Of a stretch of DNA of 64,000 nucleotides, positions 1 to 7,803 are shown piece by piece. The number at the start of each line of letters is the position of its first letter. Position 1 is the first letter of the stretch. Position numbers and translations under genes: made by a program. The stretch covers positions 744,001 through 808,000 of the forward strand of contig NZ_BSNK01000001.1 in NCBI RefSeq assembly GCF_030159955.1. Reading direction: 5' to 3'. Origin of the DNA: Algimonas ampicilliniresistens (GTDB taxonomy: Bacteria; Pseudomonadota; Alphaproteobacteria; Caulobacterales; Maricaulaceae). The notes under the pieces are model-generated. The model had not been told where the DNA came from and did no database searches. It saw only the letters and a list, made by a program, of their open reading frames with translations.

Positions 1-1
1 T

Positions 2-667
2 GCCAGCGGCGCTGATTGTGCGCTCGCAGGGCCTATTCGGATCGCCGCCCCTCTTTCATTCGGCCTGTCACAGCTCGGCCCAGCCTTGATCGACTTCCAA
101 CATGATCATCCGGATATTGCGCTCGATGTGGACTTCTCTGATCGCAAGGTGGACCTGATCGCGGAAGGGATTGACTTAGCGGTACGGATTGGTCGGTTAG
201 ATGATAGTGCGCTGGTGGCGCGTAAACTGGCGGATGTGCGCATGCTCTGCGCTGCGTCCCCTGACTGGTTAGAACACCATGGTCCGGTGCAATCTATTGA
301 CGATCTGAACGGCGCGCCGGAACTGAGTTACCGGCTACGCACCGCCCGAAGCTGGCCCTACCGCGCTCCAGACGGTCAGCGCGGCACCCTATCCACAACC
401 TCTGTGATGCAAGCCAGCAATGGCGATTTTCTGACAGACGCGGCTATTGCTGGACTGGGGATCGTGATCCAGCCAGATTTTATCCTTTGCGACGCCGTGC
501 GGGCTGGGCAGCTTCTGCCGATGCTGCCAGACTATATTTTCGACGCCCCGAGCGTGTATGCCGTCTGGTCGCCAACCCGGCATATGCCTCGCCGAGTTCG
601 GATGCTGGTCGACACATTGGCGGACCGTTTTGGCGGCATCGCGCCGTGGTCCTTGGCTGCCAGATAA
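2..667 (+). CDS. LysR-family transcriptional regulator, C-terminal part (5' end outside window)
   Basis: The reading frame is open from base 2 and ends with TAA at 665-667, giving 221 residues that lack the start and the winged-helix domain. What remains is the periplasmic-binding-like effector domain typical of LysR regulators: it opens with GPIRIAAPLSFG, then has DLIAEGIDLAVRIG and a closing IAGLGIVIQPDF segment followed by PTRHMPRRVRMLVDTLADR. The closest LysR subgroup by these motifs is the one that regulates oxidoreductase and detoxification genes, but the target cannot be read. It could control the TonB receptor gene that starts about 150 bases downstream; no LysR box is certain. The truncation is only the window edge. 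Confidence 0.9.
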   Translation, partial: ASGADCALAGPIRIAAPLSFGLSQLGPALIDFQHDHPDIALDVDFSDRKVDLIAEGIDLAVRIGRLDDSALVARKLADVRMLCAASPDWLEHHGPVQSIDDLNGAPELSYRLRTARSWPYRAPDGQRGTLSTTSVMQASNGDFLTDAAIAGLGIVIQPDFILCDAVRAGQLLPMLPDYIFDAPSVYAVWSPTRHMPRRVRMLVDTLADRFGGIAPWSLAAR

Positions 668-737
668 CGCCTCATTCTGAGTAGTGTGACAAGTTTGCTA
701 CAGTGAATGCGCAATTATAGGCGCGACGTTACTGACA

Positions 738-749
738 TGACCTAGGTCA
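738..749. promoter_or_regulatory. Perfect palindrome TGACCTAGGTCA, candidate operator upstream of the TonB receptor gene
   Basis: A perfect 12-bp inverted repeat lies 66 bases before the GTG start of the receptor gene at 815, where a promoter or operator would be expected. TGACCT/AGGTCA half-sites resemble those bound by several dimeric regulators. The binding protein is unknown. Confidence 0.4.
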
Positions 750-814
750 AATTGGCAGGGTTCGACGCCAGACATAGCAGATTGACTATCTGACTGTGAA
801 AAGGGGACCTTCCA

Positions 815-3346
815 GTGAAAAAGACGAATATCCGTTCGGGCCTAACAGGCTCCGCCTCCGCCGTAGCCCTTGCGCTACTCATCGTTTCACCGGCTGCTGC
901 GCAATTGGTCGATGATGAAATCGTCGTAACCGCGCGCCGTGTGCAGGAAACACTGATCGAAGCACCTGTCGCAGTGACGGCGTTGTCGGAAGATCAAATC
1001 GAGAACTTAGGCATTCAGAGCATTGACGATGTGGCGCGCCACACGGCTGGCTTCTCCTTTTCCAATGCTTTCGGTCGCACGACGGAACGTCCCGTCATTC
1101 GCGGGGCCGCCAACATTCTGGCTGGGGTTCAGTTCGGTGTGGAGGCGGGCGCAGCCTACTTTATCGATGGTGTCTATTATTCGGGTGATCTGCAAGCGGT
1201 CGATATCCGCAATGTTGAGCGCGTCGAAGTCGTCAAGGGGCCGCAGTCTGCGCTTTATGGCCGGAACACCTATTCCGGTGCCATCAACTTTATCTCTAAA
1301 CGTGCGAGTAAGAGCGGCTGGGAAGGCTCGGTCGAAGCCACAGCGGCTGAGGATGACGAGTATCAGTTCTATGGCCGGGTTTCAGGGCCACTCGTTGAAG
1401 ACGTGATGGGTTTATCTCTCTCAGGCCGTTATTACGAATATGGTGGGGATAGCGAATGGACCAATGCAGCGGCCGCAGGCGCGCAAATGGGGTCCGAGGA
1501 ATCGATCAATTTGAACGCTACTCTGGACGTCAATTTTAATGATAGCACCACAGCGATCTTCCGTGCCGGTTATGCAAACGACACGGACGGCCCGCGCCCG
1601 TTCCGTCTGATCGGGGCCGAGCAAAATAACTGCTTCCCGGGCTACCGTTCCGGAGCCTATTATGATCCGCAAGGTGGACTGCCTGCCTTCCTATTACCCT
1701 TTGCGCCGTTCTCGGATATTTATCCGAACACGGTCACCACAGACAATAATTTCCAATATTTCTGCGGTAGCCTTGATCAATTTGAAGATCTGGACCCCAC
1801 ACAATCTCTCGACGGCACACCGTTTTTGGGTGTTGAACGTGACCTCTTCTTAGGGACCGCCTTGTTTGAAACTGAGTTCGATAACGGCATGGGACTTTCG
1901 GTCTCGGCTGGATATCGCAACCAAGAACTTCTGACGGGCTCTGATTCAGATCATCAGGACGGTTCGATCTTCTTCATTGGGATCAGCCCGTTTTTCTCCA
2001 TCCCGCAGGCAGACGCCTTCCTGAACACGACGGGTGTGAGTGAAGTCGAAGACATTTCCTTGGAGGCCCGTCTCAGCACGGACCCAACCAAGCCGATGCG
2101 GTTCTCAGTTGGTGCCTATTATTACAACCAGACCGACGAAGGCTTTAATGGTTCACTTGGTCGCGTCACAGCGGACGATGATCTCGGATTGCAGAGTGGC
2201 AATACACTCAGCATCGAGAACAAAGCGGTATTTGCCACGGCTGATTTCGATATTTCGGATCAACTGACGGCATCGTTTGAAGGTCGTTATCAGGAAGAAA
2301 TCAAAGGTCGCGATGAATTGGGCGGCGCCAATCTTCCAGCATATAGCAACGAAGTCACATTCGATGATTTCGTATACAAGGCTATCCTATCCTACGATGT
2401 GAATGATGATCTCTCGGCCTATGGCTCTTTTGCACACGGTGTGAAGCCGGGCGGGGTTAATGGCTCAATTGGTCTTGCATCAGGCGATGAATTCTATGCG
2501 CCAGAAGAAGTCGAAGCCTTCGAAGTCGGTCTTAAGGGCCGAGTTGGAGAAAATGTCCGCTTCACGTTCTCCGGCTATTTCAACGATATTGCTCAATATC
2601 AGCTGACCACACCGGTCGCGAGCATCACTGGCGGCAATGTCAACTCAGTCGCGACCAATCAGGGTAATGCCGAAATTATGGGCCTCGAATTCGAGGGCAG
2701 CTTTGACATTAACGACTTTATCCGGGTCGGCGGGTCTTACGCTTGGACTGACGCCGAGTTCACCTCGGGTTGTGATGACTTCCAATTTACACTGAACACG
2801 GGTGGGTATCTGATTGCAGCCTTTGATCGGACCAATCCGCCGACAACCGGGACGATCCGCGATTCAGCCAATCCAACAACGCCAACCTTTGATGCGGATG
2901 GACTGTTCACGGGAAATCTATCCTGCGATATTTCGGGCAATAAAGTTCCACTCACATCTGAGCATCAAGCATCGCTCTATGTTCAGAGCGAGTTCCCAAT
3001 CAGCGATAAAGTCGATGGCTTCGTCAATGCGGATTTCACGCATGAAAGTTCGAAGTTTATCCAGGTTCATAATTTGATGGAGACAGGGGGAACTAACATC
3101 CTCTCCGGTCAGATCGGCATCAAATACAATAATGTGCGTCTGGAAATCTTTGGCCGCAATCTAACGGACGAACGGACACCACCCGCCGCCACACGCTGGT
3201 TCGATCTGCTCGAAGGCTTCAATACGATTGGCTCTACGACACCGGGCGCAGCTTCGGTTGATCGCACAGTGGTCGGCCCACGCTCGACGTTCCTGTCTTA
3301 TCGCCGGGGTCGTCAAATTGGTGTACGGGCGAAACTCGACTTCTAA
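815..3346 (+). CDS. TonB-dependent outer-membrane receptor
   Basis: An 843-residue outer-membrane active transporter for an unknown large or scarce substrate. A signal peptide ends near residue 30 (VSPAAAQ), followed by a TonB-box-like DEIVVTARR segment at about 34-42, the plug domain with NVERVEVVKGPQSALYGRN near 130-153, and a long beta-barrel ending in a terminal Phe (AKLDF), the usual C-terminal signature of outer-membrane proteins. The GTG start is supported by AAGGGG eight bases upstream. It is alone on its strand between the LysR fragment and a VOC lipoprotein and is followed by a terminator-like hairpin. By family resemblance it is of the broad CirA/FecA type common in marine and sphingomonad-like bacteria; the substrate may be whatever the following catabolic cluster degrades. 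Confidence 0.93.
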   Translation: MKKTNIRSGLTGSASAVALALLIVSPAAAQLVDDEIVVTARRVQETLIEAPVAVTALSEDQIENLGIQSIDDVARHTAGFSFSNAFGRTTERPVIRGAANILAGVQFGVEAGAAYFIDGVYYSGDLQAVDIRNVERVEVVKGPQSALYGRNTYSGAINFISKRASKSGWEGSVEATAAEDDEYQFYGRVSGPLVEDVMGLSLSGRYYEYGGDSEWTNAAAAGAQMGSEESINLNATLDVNFNDSTTAIFRAGYANDTDGPRPFRLIGAEQNNCFPGYRSGAYYDPQGGLPAFLLPFAPFSDIYPNTVTTDNNFQYFCGSLDQFEDLDPTQSLDGTPFLGVERDLFLGTALFETEFDNGMGLSVSAGYRNQELLTGSDSDHQDGSIFFIGISPFFSIPQADAFLNTTGVSEVEDISLEARLSTDPTKPMRFSVGAYYYNQTDEGFNGSLGRVTADDDLGLQSGNTLSIENKAVFATADFDISDQLTASFEGRYQEEIKGRDELGGANLPAYSNEVTFDDFVYKAILSYDVNDDLSAYGSFAHGVKPGGVNGSIGLASGDEFYAPEEVEAFEVGLKGRVGENVRFTFSGYFNDIAQYQLTTPVASITGGNVNSVATNQGNAEIMGLEFEGSFDINDFIRVGGSYAWTDAEFTSGCDDFQFTLNTGGYLIAAFDRTNPPTTGTIRDSANPTTPTFDADGLFTGNLSCDISGNKVPLTSEHQASLYVQSEFPISDKVDGFVNADFTHESSKFIQVHNLMETGGTNILSGQIGIKYNNVRLEIFGRNLTDERTPPAATRWFDLLEGFNTIGSTTPGAASVDRTVVGPRSTFLSYRRGRQIGVRAKLDF

Positions 3347-3387
3347 GGTCGCCGATTTCAGGGCATCCCTGACACAGCGCAAATTGG

Positions 3388-3421
3388 ATAAGGCCCGGCG
3401 TCTATACGCTGGGCCTTATTG
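3388..3421 (+). terminator. Hairpin terminator after the first TonB receptor
   Basis: The arms ATAAGGCCCGG and CTGGGCCTTAT form a long stem around a short loop (CGTCTATACG), followed by T residues. It sits 42 bases after the receptor stop and just before the Shine-Dalgarno of the next gene, so it probably ends or attenuates the receptor transcript. Confidence 0.7.
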
Positions 3422-3434
3422 TTTGGGAGAAACG

Positions 3435-4052
3435 ATGATGATGAAACGTCTACTGACTTTAGCGGTGTGCAGCACCGCGCTTATGACCCTGAGCGCTTGT
3501 GCACACATCTCTGCGACTACAGAGGCTCTTAATGTGGCCGCACCGGATGCGGAGTCGCAGAAATTCGCGACTGACCTGCGGCGGACCTCGCTCATCGTCT
3601 CTGATATTGATGAAAGTTTGAAACTCTACCGCGACGTGCTCGGATTCGAGATCAATTACGACGCTGAAGTCACGATGAGCGGTAAGGCCCTGCCAGCGGG
3701 GGAACCCGGCGCGAAAGCGCGGCTCGTTCTGATTTCATCCAATGATAGTTGGGTCGGTTGGATCGGCCTTTTAGAATGGCTGGATCCGAAATTGGATATC
3801 CCTGAGCCGCGTCGGCGGATGGGCATTGGCGATGCGTTGCTGGTCTTCAATACCGAGAAAGTGGATGAGCATTGCGACGCAGCTGCTGAACTGGACGGCG
3901 TCTTCATGACGGCGCCGGCGGGCAATACGACCTATCCAGCGCGAGCAGGTGGCGAACCAATCGTGGTGCGGACCTGTTATCTATTCGATCGGGATGGATA
4001 TTTTATGGAGCTCAATAAAGTGCTCGATCGCGAGAACTATAATAAAGGCTAG
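3435..4052 (+). CDS. VOC-superfamily (glyoxalase/dioxygenase fold) lipoprotein
   Basis: A 205-residue protein. The start was placed at the ATGATGATGAAA run because GGGAGA lies just upstream and the first residues (MMMKRLLTLA, then LSAC) form a lipoprotein signal with the lipidated Cys at residue 22; the frame is open further upstream but that part overlaps the receptor gene. The body is a single VOC module: LRRTSLIVSDIDESLKLYRDVLGFEINYD is the classical first strand-helix unit, and the domain ends with YLFDRDGYFMELNKV. VOC proteins are usually cytoplasmic metal enzymes (glyoxalases, extradiol dioxygenases, resistance proteins), so an exported, lipidated copy is unusual. Substrate unknown. A second VOC lipoprotein occurs at 14292. 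Confidence 0.85.
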   Translation: MMMKRLLTLAVCSTALMTLSACAHISATTEALNVAAPDAESQKFATDLRRTSLIVSDIDESLKLYRDVLGFEINYDAEVTMSGKALPAGEPGAKARLVLISSNDSWVGWIGLLEWLDPKLDIPEPRRRMGIGDALLVFNTEKVDEHCDAAAELDGVFMTAPAGNTTYPARAGGEPIVVRTCYLFDRDGYFMELNKVLDRENYNKG

Positions 4053-4058
4053 GCGGCG

Positions 4059-4418
4059 TTAGCCGAGTAGCGTTTTTACATCTTTGATGATCCGCTCAAT
4101 CTGAACCGGCTTGGAGCGGATCAGAGGGTCATGGTCAGCCATACATTTTCGAACGTCATCAGCGTTGCCAGTGAGGAACATGAAGGGGACGCCCTGCTTG
4201 GCGAGTTCGCGCGCTACAAATTCAGATGTTCCACCTGTGACGTAGAAATCGAGCAAAGCCACATCTGGTGTGGGTTCATTGTCATTGCTGATGAGTTTAA
4301 GTGCTTCAGGGACCGAGGCGACAGGACCGATAATATCGTAACCTGCGTCTTCCATGACGCCTTCCATGTCGAGCGCGATGAATGGATCGTCCTCCAATAT
4401 CATCACGCGGTACGCCAT
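4059..4418 (-). CDS. Single-domain response regulator
   Basis: A 119-residue stand-alone receiver domain. The acidic pair follows ILEDD (E9-D11), the phospho-acceptor Asp is D57 in ALLDFYV, the conserved Thr is T83 in FLTGN and the conserved Lys is K103 in RSKPV, so all receiver catalytic positions are present. There is no output domain, so it would act by protein contact or as a phosphate shuttle. Sequence style (VMILEDDPFIALDMEGVMED) is typical of receivers that partner HWE/HisKA_2 kinases in alphaproteobacteria, but no kinase is encoded nearby. It ends tail to tail with the VOC lipoprotein, six bases apart. Confidence 0.9.
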   Translation of the reverse strand: MAYRVMILEDDPFIALDMEGVMEDAGYDIIGPVASVPEALKLISNDNEPTPDVALLDFYVTGGTSEFVARELAKQGVPFMFLTGNADDVRKCMADHDPLIRSKPVQIERIIKDVKTLLG

Positions 4419-4539
4419 AAAGTCAGTCTTCCTGTTTCGTTCAGCACAATTTCGTCTCGACTACGATATTGAAATACATCCCAGTCGGTTCTGTTCCGAA
4501 CCTGTACCAAATAATAACATAAATTAAGATTAAGGCTTC

Positions 4540-5208
4540 CTAAAAGAATTTTGTCGTTCCTGCAAATCCAACAATGATGAGCAGAAGATAGGTGATTCTG
4601 ACCCACAATCGGGATCGGTCCATCACGGCGCGCAAGGGCAGTTCAGTCTCATCAGATGAGCCTTTTTCGATCAATGTCATCAAGGCTGGTCCGACAGGTT
4701 TGAACCGCACATCGATCATGATGGCTGCAATGAAGATCAGTCCGAAAAGAAAGGCCTTTGCCGCTAGCCAGTTGAAAGAGAGTGGCGCGCCCAAAACTAA
4801 GCTGACGAACCCGATATAGAGATAACCCGCCGCAAGCGCCCATTTCAGGACCATCTCGACCTTGCGCAGCTTCGTGCCGCGCGGCGTCTGTCCGGCTTTG
4901 TGAGCCGCCCAGACGAGATAGACCCAAGCTGCAGAGATTGCCCAAGCAAGGATAAGCGCCCAAATGGGAAGGATCCAATAACCGCCCAGATGCGCCAAAG
5001 AGATGGAACTCCCCACCATCAAGGCCCAGGCTGTGCGCGGTCCCATATCGACCATGACGAGCACCTTGAGCAGAGCTAGCCGCTGATCCAGCGTATAGTC
5101 TTTGCGATTGCGGAACTGCTCGCCGAGTACGGCCACGCCGAGATCGCCGCCGAGCCAGAAGACGAACAGAAGAATATGGAGGTAGAGCGCGAGGCTGTAG
5201 AGATCCAT
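4540..5208 (-). CDS. Integral membrane protein, CopD/DUF2269-like
   Basis: A 222-residue protein with about five or six hydrophobic segments. The N-terminus LYLHILLFVFWLGGDLGV resembles the first helix of the CopD-type membrane domain (a His followed by WLGG). The function is not known; CopD-like proteins are linked to copper or haem-type redox chemistry, but the resemblance here is only to the fold-level pattern. Its ATG overlaps the TAA of the upstream gene by one base (TAATG), so it is co-translated with the DUF3108-like gene and is the last gene of the minus-strand catabolic block. It is followed by about 120 AT-rich bases before the response-regulator gene. Confidence 0.6.
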   Translation of the reverse strand: MDLYSLALYLHILLFVFWLGGDLGVAVLGEQFRNRKDYTLDQRLALLKVLVMVDMGPRTAWALMVGSSISLAHLGGYWILPIWALILAWAISAAWVYLVWAAHKAGQTPRGTKLRKVEMVLKWALAAGYLYIGFVSLVLGAPLSFNWLAAKAFLFGLIFIAAIMIDVRFKPVGPALMTLIEKGSSDETELPLRAVMDRSRLWVRITYLLLIIVGFAGTTKFF

Positions 5209-5933
5209 TAGCTGATCTCCACCAGCTCGGTCAGCTCATACCAAGTCTTCATATACCCGCCGACGCCGCCTTGGAGGAAAAACCCTTGCGCGTCGCGCGA
5301 ACACCACATTTCATAAGGCGGATGTTCTTCCGGCAGACCTTCTGCCGTATCGACGATGGAAAACTTGCGTGCTTCGAACGTGCCAGCGCCAACCGTAATG
5401 GTCTCGTCGCTTTCATAGACGATGCCGAAATTGAGTGGGAACAGTTCGGGGCCTGTCGCGCCGCGGTGATCGGGCGAACTCATCATGACCTGTTTGATGC
5501 TGATCTTGCCGGGCTTGGCATCCAGCGGAAAGAGGCGGCCAAGAAAGCCGTCATTTATGATGGCGTGATGGCCGAACCAAGGCGTGCGCTCGCTAACTTC
5601 GATTTCCGCGCTATTCGGGCCCGCCACGCGGTTAAACCCATTAAATCGGGCATGGGTGTCATTGAAGTTAAACCAGCCACAACCCTCAAACACGCCGCCA
5701 ACGGAGAGGCGCGAAAATCCGTCGATCGGGGCTAATGTATCCGTCTCAAAACTTGCAACGACATCGCGCAATACATCTGGCGCGTCGTCAATTTCGGTAT
5801 GTGCGTGCAGCACGGATGTGCCGTTGGTCTGCTCATGAAAGGTGAAAGTCTCGCGCCCGCGATCCTCATTCATGCGGTCAGGTTTGTGCGACGTATAAGA
5901 GATGCGTCCGCGCCATGTGCGATGTGTCTTCAT
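5208..5933 (-). CDS. Conserved protein of unknown function, DUF3108-like beta-sandwich
   Basis: A 241-residue soluble protein without a signal peptide. Regularly spaced beta-strand segments and the phrase ITVGAGTFEARKFSI, close to the GTFEARKF/GxfdavKv motif seen in DUF3108-type and related proteins, suggest an all-beta fold. There are no recognisable catalytic motifs. It overlaps the MDR reductase gene by four bases (ATGA) and the CopD-like gene by one base, so it belongs to a tightly packed operon with them. Its N-terminus (MKTHRTWRGRISYTSHKPDRMNEDRGRE) has the look of a ligand-binding or lipocalin-like domain. A role beside the reductase and VOC protein in degradation of the same compound is inference from context only. 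Confidence 0.55.
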   Translation of the reverse strand: MKTHRTWRGRISYTSHKPDRMNEDRGRETFTFHEQTNGTSVLHAHTEIDDAPDVLRDVVASFETDTLAPIDGFSRLSVGGVFEGCGWFNFNDTHARFNGFNRVAGPNSAEIEVSERTPWFGHHAIINDGFLGRLFPLDAKPGKISIKQVMMSSPDHRGATGPELFPLNFGIVYESDETITVGAGTFEARKFSIVDTAEGLPEEHPPYEMWCSRDAQGFFLQGGVGGYMKTWYELTELVEIS

Positions 5934-6922
5934 AGTTTCACCACTGCCTTTCCGACATTCTTTCCGCTGACTAAGCGCTCCATCAAGCCGCCTGCTTGGG
6001 CCAACCCTTCGACCTCATCATGCACGTAAGCAATCTTCCCCGATTTGACATGCGGCGCGATTTGAGCGCGAAACTTGTCCCATCGGTCGTAGTAATCATA
6101 AACGACCAAACCCATCATCTGGGCGCGCTTGCCCACGATCATGCCGACGGATGTCATGGCTGGCGCGCCGCCGTGATAGTGTCCGGCTAAACCGCACAGG
6201 ACGACGCGCCCGTAGAGATTGAGATGTTGCATGGCGAGCCCGAGAATCTTGTCGCCGACATTTTCAAAATGGACGTCGATGCCGTTCGGCGCGGCAGAGG
6301 CTAGCTCAGTTTCCCAACCTTCAGATTTATAATCGAGGCAGCGATCATAGCCGAAGGTCTCTTCCGCCAATTTGCATTTTTGTGGACCGCCAGCGATGCC
6401 GATAGTGCGGGCTGCGCCGCGCACTTTGGCTATCTGCGCTGCTGTGGCGCCTACGGGACCGGACGCAGCGTCCACAAGGAAGGTCTCGCCCTCTTGAATG
6501 CGCGCTAATTGCGTCACGCCGGACCACGCCGTCAAGCCGGGCATACCGAGTACGCCGACATAGGCGTCAAGCGGGGCAGCTTTGGGATCAATGACCTGGT
6601 ATTGATCGTCATAAAGGGCGACCCGCTCAGTCCAACCACCATCCATCGCGTGAATGAACTGGCCTTTATGGACTTTGGACGATCGACTCTCGACCACTTC
6701 GGCGACAATGGCCCCGGGGATCAGCCCGGAACCGGGCGTCGGCGCCGCTTCGCCCATATGCTGACCGCGCAGCCGTGTGCCAACATAGGGGTCGAGCGAG
6801 ATATAAAGAATTTCAGCGAGGATGCCGCCGTCCGGGCAATTGGGCGTATCGATATCGATCAGCTCGAAATCTTTCGCCTTGGGTTTATCGGTGAGCGCGT
6901 GTTTGAGGACGACCTGTTTCAT
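5930..6922 (-). CDS. Zinc-independent NADP-dependent MDR oxidoreductase
   Basis: A 330-residue medium-chain reductase of the leukotriene-B4 dehydrogenase/CurA/double-bond-reductase type. The N-terminal catalytic domain has ISLDPYVGTRL, the family's SLDPYMR-like motif, and no zinc-binding cysteines; the nucleotide-binding domain has VDAASGPVGATAAQIAKVRGAARTIGIAGG at about residues 150-180 and ends GRVVLCG. Members reduce activated C=C bonds in enones and enals with NADPH. It overlaps its neighbours on both sides by four bases, including the two-domain VOC gene upstream. A second member of the same family is found at 28577, also beside VOC genes, so the two halves of the cluster carry the same enzyme pair. 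Confidence 0.85.
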   Translation of the reverse strand: MKQVVLKHALTDKPKAKDFELIDIDTPNCPDGGILAEILYISLDPYVGTRLRGQHMGEAAPTPGSGLIPGAIVAEVVESRSSKVHKGQFIHAMDGGWTERVALYDDQYQVIDPKAAPLDAYVGVLGMPGLTAWSGVTQLARIQEGETFLVDAASGPVGATAAQIAKVRGAARTIGIAGGPQKCKLAEETFGYDRCLDYKSEGWETELASAAPNGIDVHFENVGDKILGLAMQHLNLYGRVVLCGLAGHYHGGAPAMTSVGMIVGKRAQMMGLVVYDYYDRWDKFRAQIAPHVKSGKIAYVHDEVEGLAQAGGLMERLVSGKNVGKAVVKL

Positions 6923-7800
6923 GTGTCTACAATCTCAATAAGGGTGCCATCAGGCGTTGTCAGGGTGACGGTACGTTTGCCGCCATAGAGAATACTGGGC
7001 GGCGTGATCGCGGTCTTTCCAGATCGAGCGAGCACGGCGTCGAAATCGGGGTGATAAAGCGTCCCGATGGCGATCCCAGGATGAAGTTCGCCCTCTCGTC
7101 GCGGGCGCGGGGTCGCGCCGTCCGGATATTGATCGACTTCTAGGAACACATCGCGCTCATGTTTGACCGTGGCCAGCGCGTGCAAGCTACCGTCGGGCAG
7201 TCCGTGCGCTTTGTTGATCATGGTATAATCAATTTCCATGGTCCGACCTGACGATAGACCAATCACGTCACGCAGAAAGGCGAGTTCGCGGTCCATATCG
7301 GAACTGCCCATGACCAGAATAAACAGGCTGTCGATCAGGCTGCTCGCCCGGGGCAGATCATATTCAGGCAAATCGTCATTGATCTGGGTGAGGTAGACGA
7401 CTTCCCGGTCCGGCCCCATCACTTGCATCGGGTAGATGGAATCGAGACCGGCGATTTTCTTGGGAGGGCCGATGATTTCGAAAGGGCTCTCGATCATGCG
7501 TGCATTCACCGCGTCTGTGTCCTGCGTACAGATCTCAATCGCGTTCCAGCCATAGCTTTTCAGCGGCTCATAGTCGGGATGTGTGTCCTGCTGGATCAGG
7601 CGGAGATAGACGTCGCGGCCAGAGGCCGGGCGTAAAAGGGCTTGCCGCCGCCCGCCGAGCCGGGGCGCGTTCCAGCTATTGGCCAACTCGCCGTGAAGGC
7701 GGCTCTCTTCGACGACTGTGTAATCGAGCCATGTTGTGTACCAATCGATGGATCGGTCGAGATCGGATGACGTCAAGGTTGCCGCGCGGATCAGATGCAC
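6919..7800 (-). CDS. Two-domain VOC-superfamily protein (extradiol dioxygenase-like)
   Basis: A 293-residue cytoplasmic protein with two tandem VOC modules. The first starts HLIRAATLTSSDLDRSIDWYTTWLDY and continues to about residue 120 with NAIEICTQD; the second starts near residue 165 at LFILVMGSSDMDRELAFLRDVIGL and ends with VTLTTPDGTLIEIVD. Length and domain layout match two-domain extradiol dioxygenases and related VOC enzymes. His at residue 2 of the domain and Glu at the strand ends are possible metal ligands, but the full 2-His-1-carboxylate set was not confirmed. The start overlaps nothing upstream (three bases after the FAD oxidase stop); the end overlaps the MDR start. The substrate is unknown. 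Confidence 0.75.
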   Translation of the reverse strand: MHLIRAATLTSSDLDRSIDWYTTWLDYTVVEESRLHGELANSWNAPRLGGRRQALLRPASGRDVYLRLIQQDTHPDYEPLKSYGWNAIEICTQDTDAVNARMIESPFEIIGPPKKIAGLDSIYPMQVMGPDREVVYLTQINDDLPEYDLPRASSLIDSLFILVMGSSDMDRELAFLRDVIGLSSGRTMEIDYTMINKAHGLPDGSLHALATVKHERDVFLEVDQYPDGATPRPRREGELHPGIAIGTLYHPDFDAVLARSGKTAITPPSILYGGKRTVTLTTPDGTLIEIVDT

Positions 7801-7803
7801 GGT

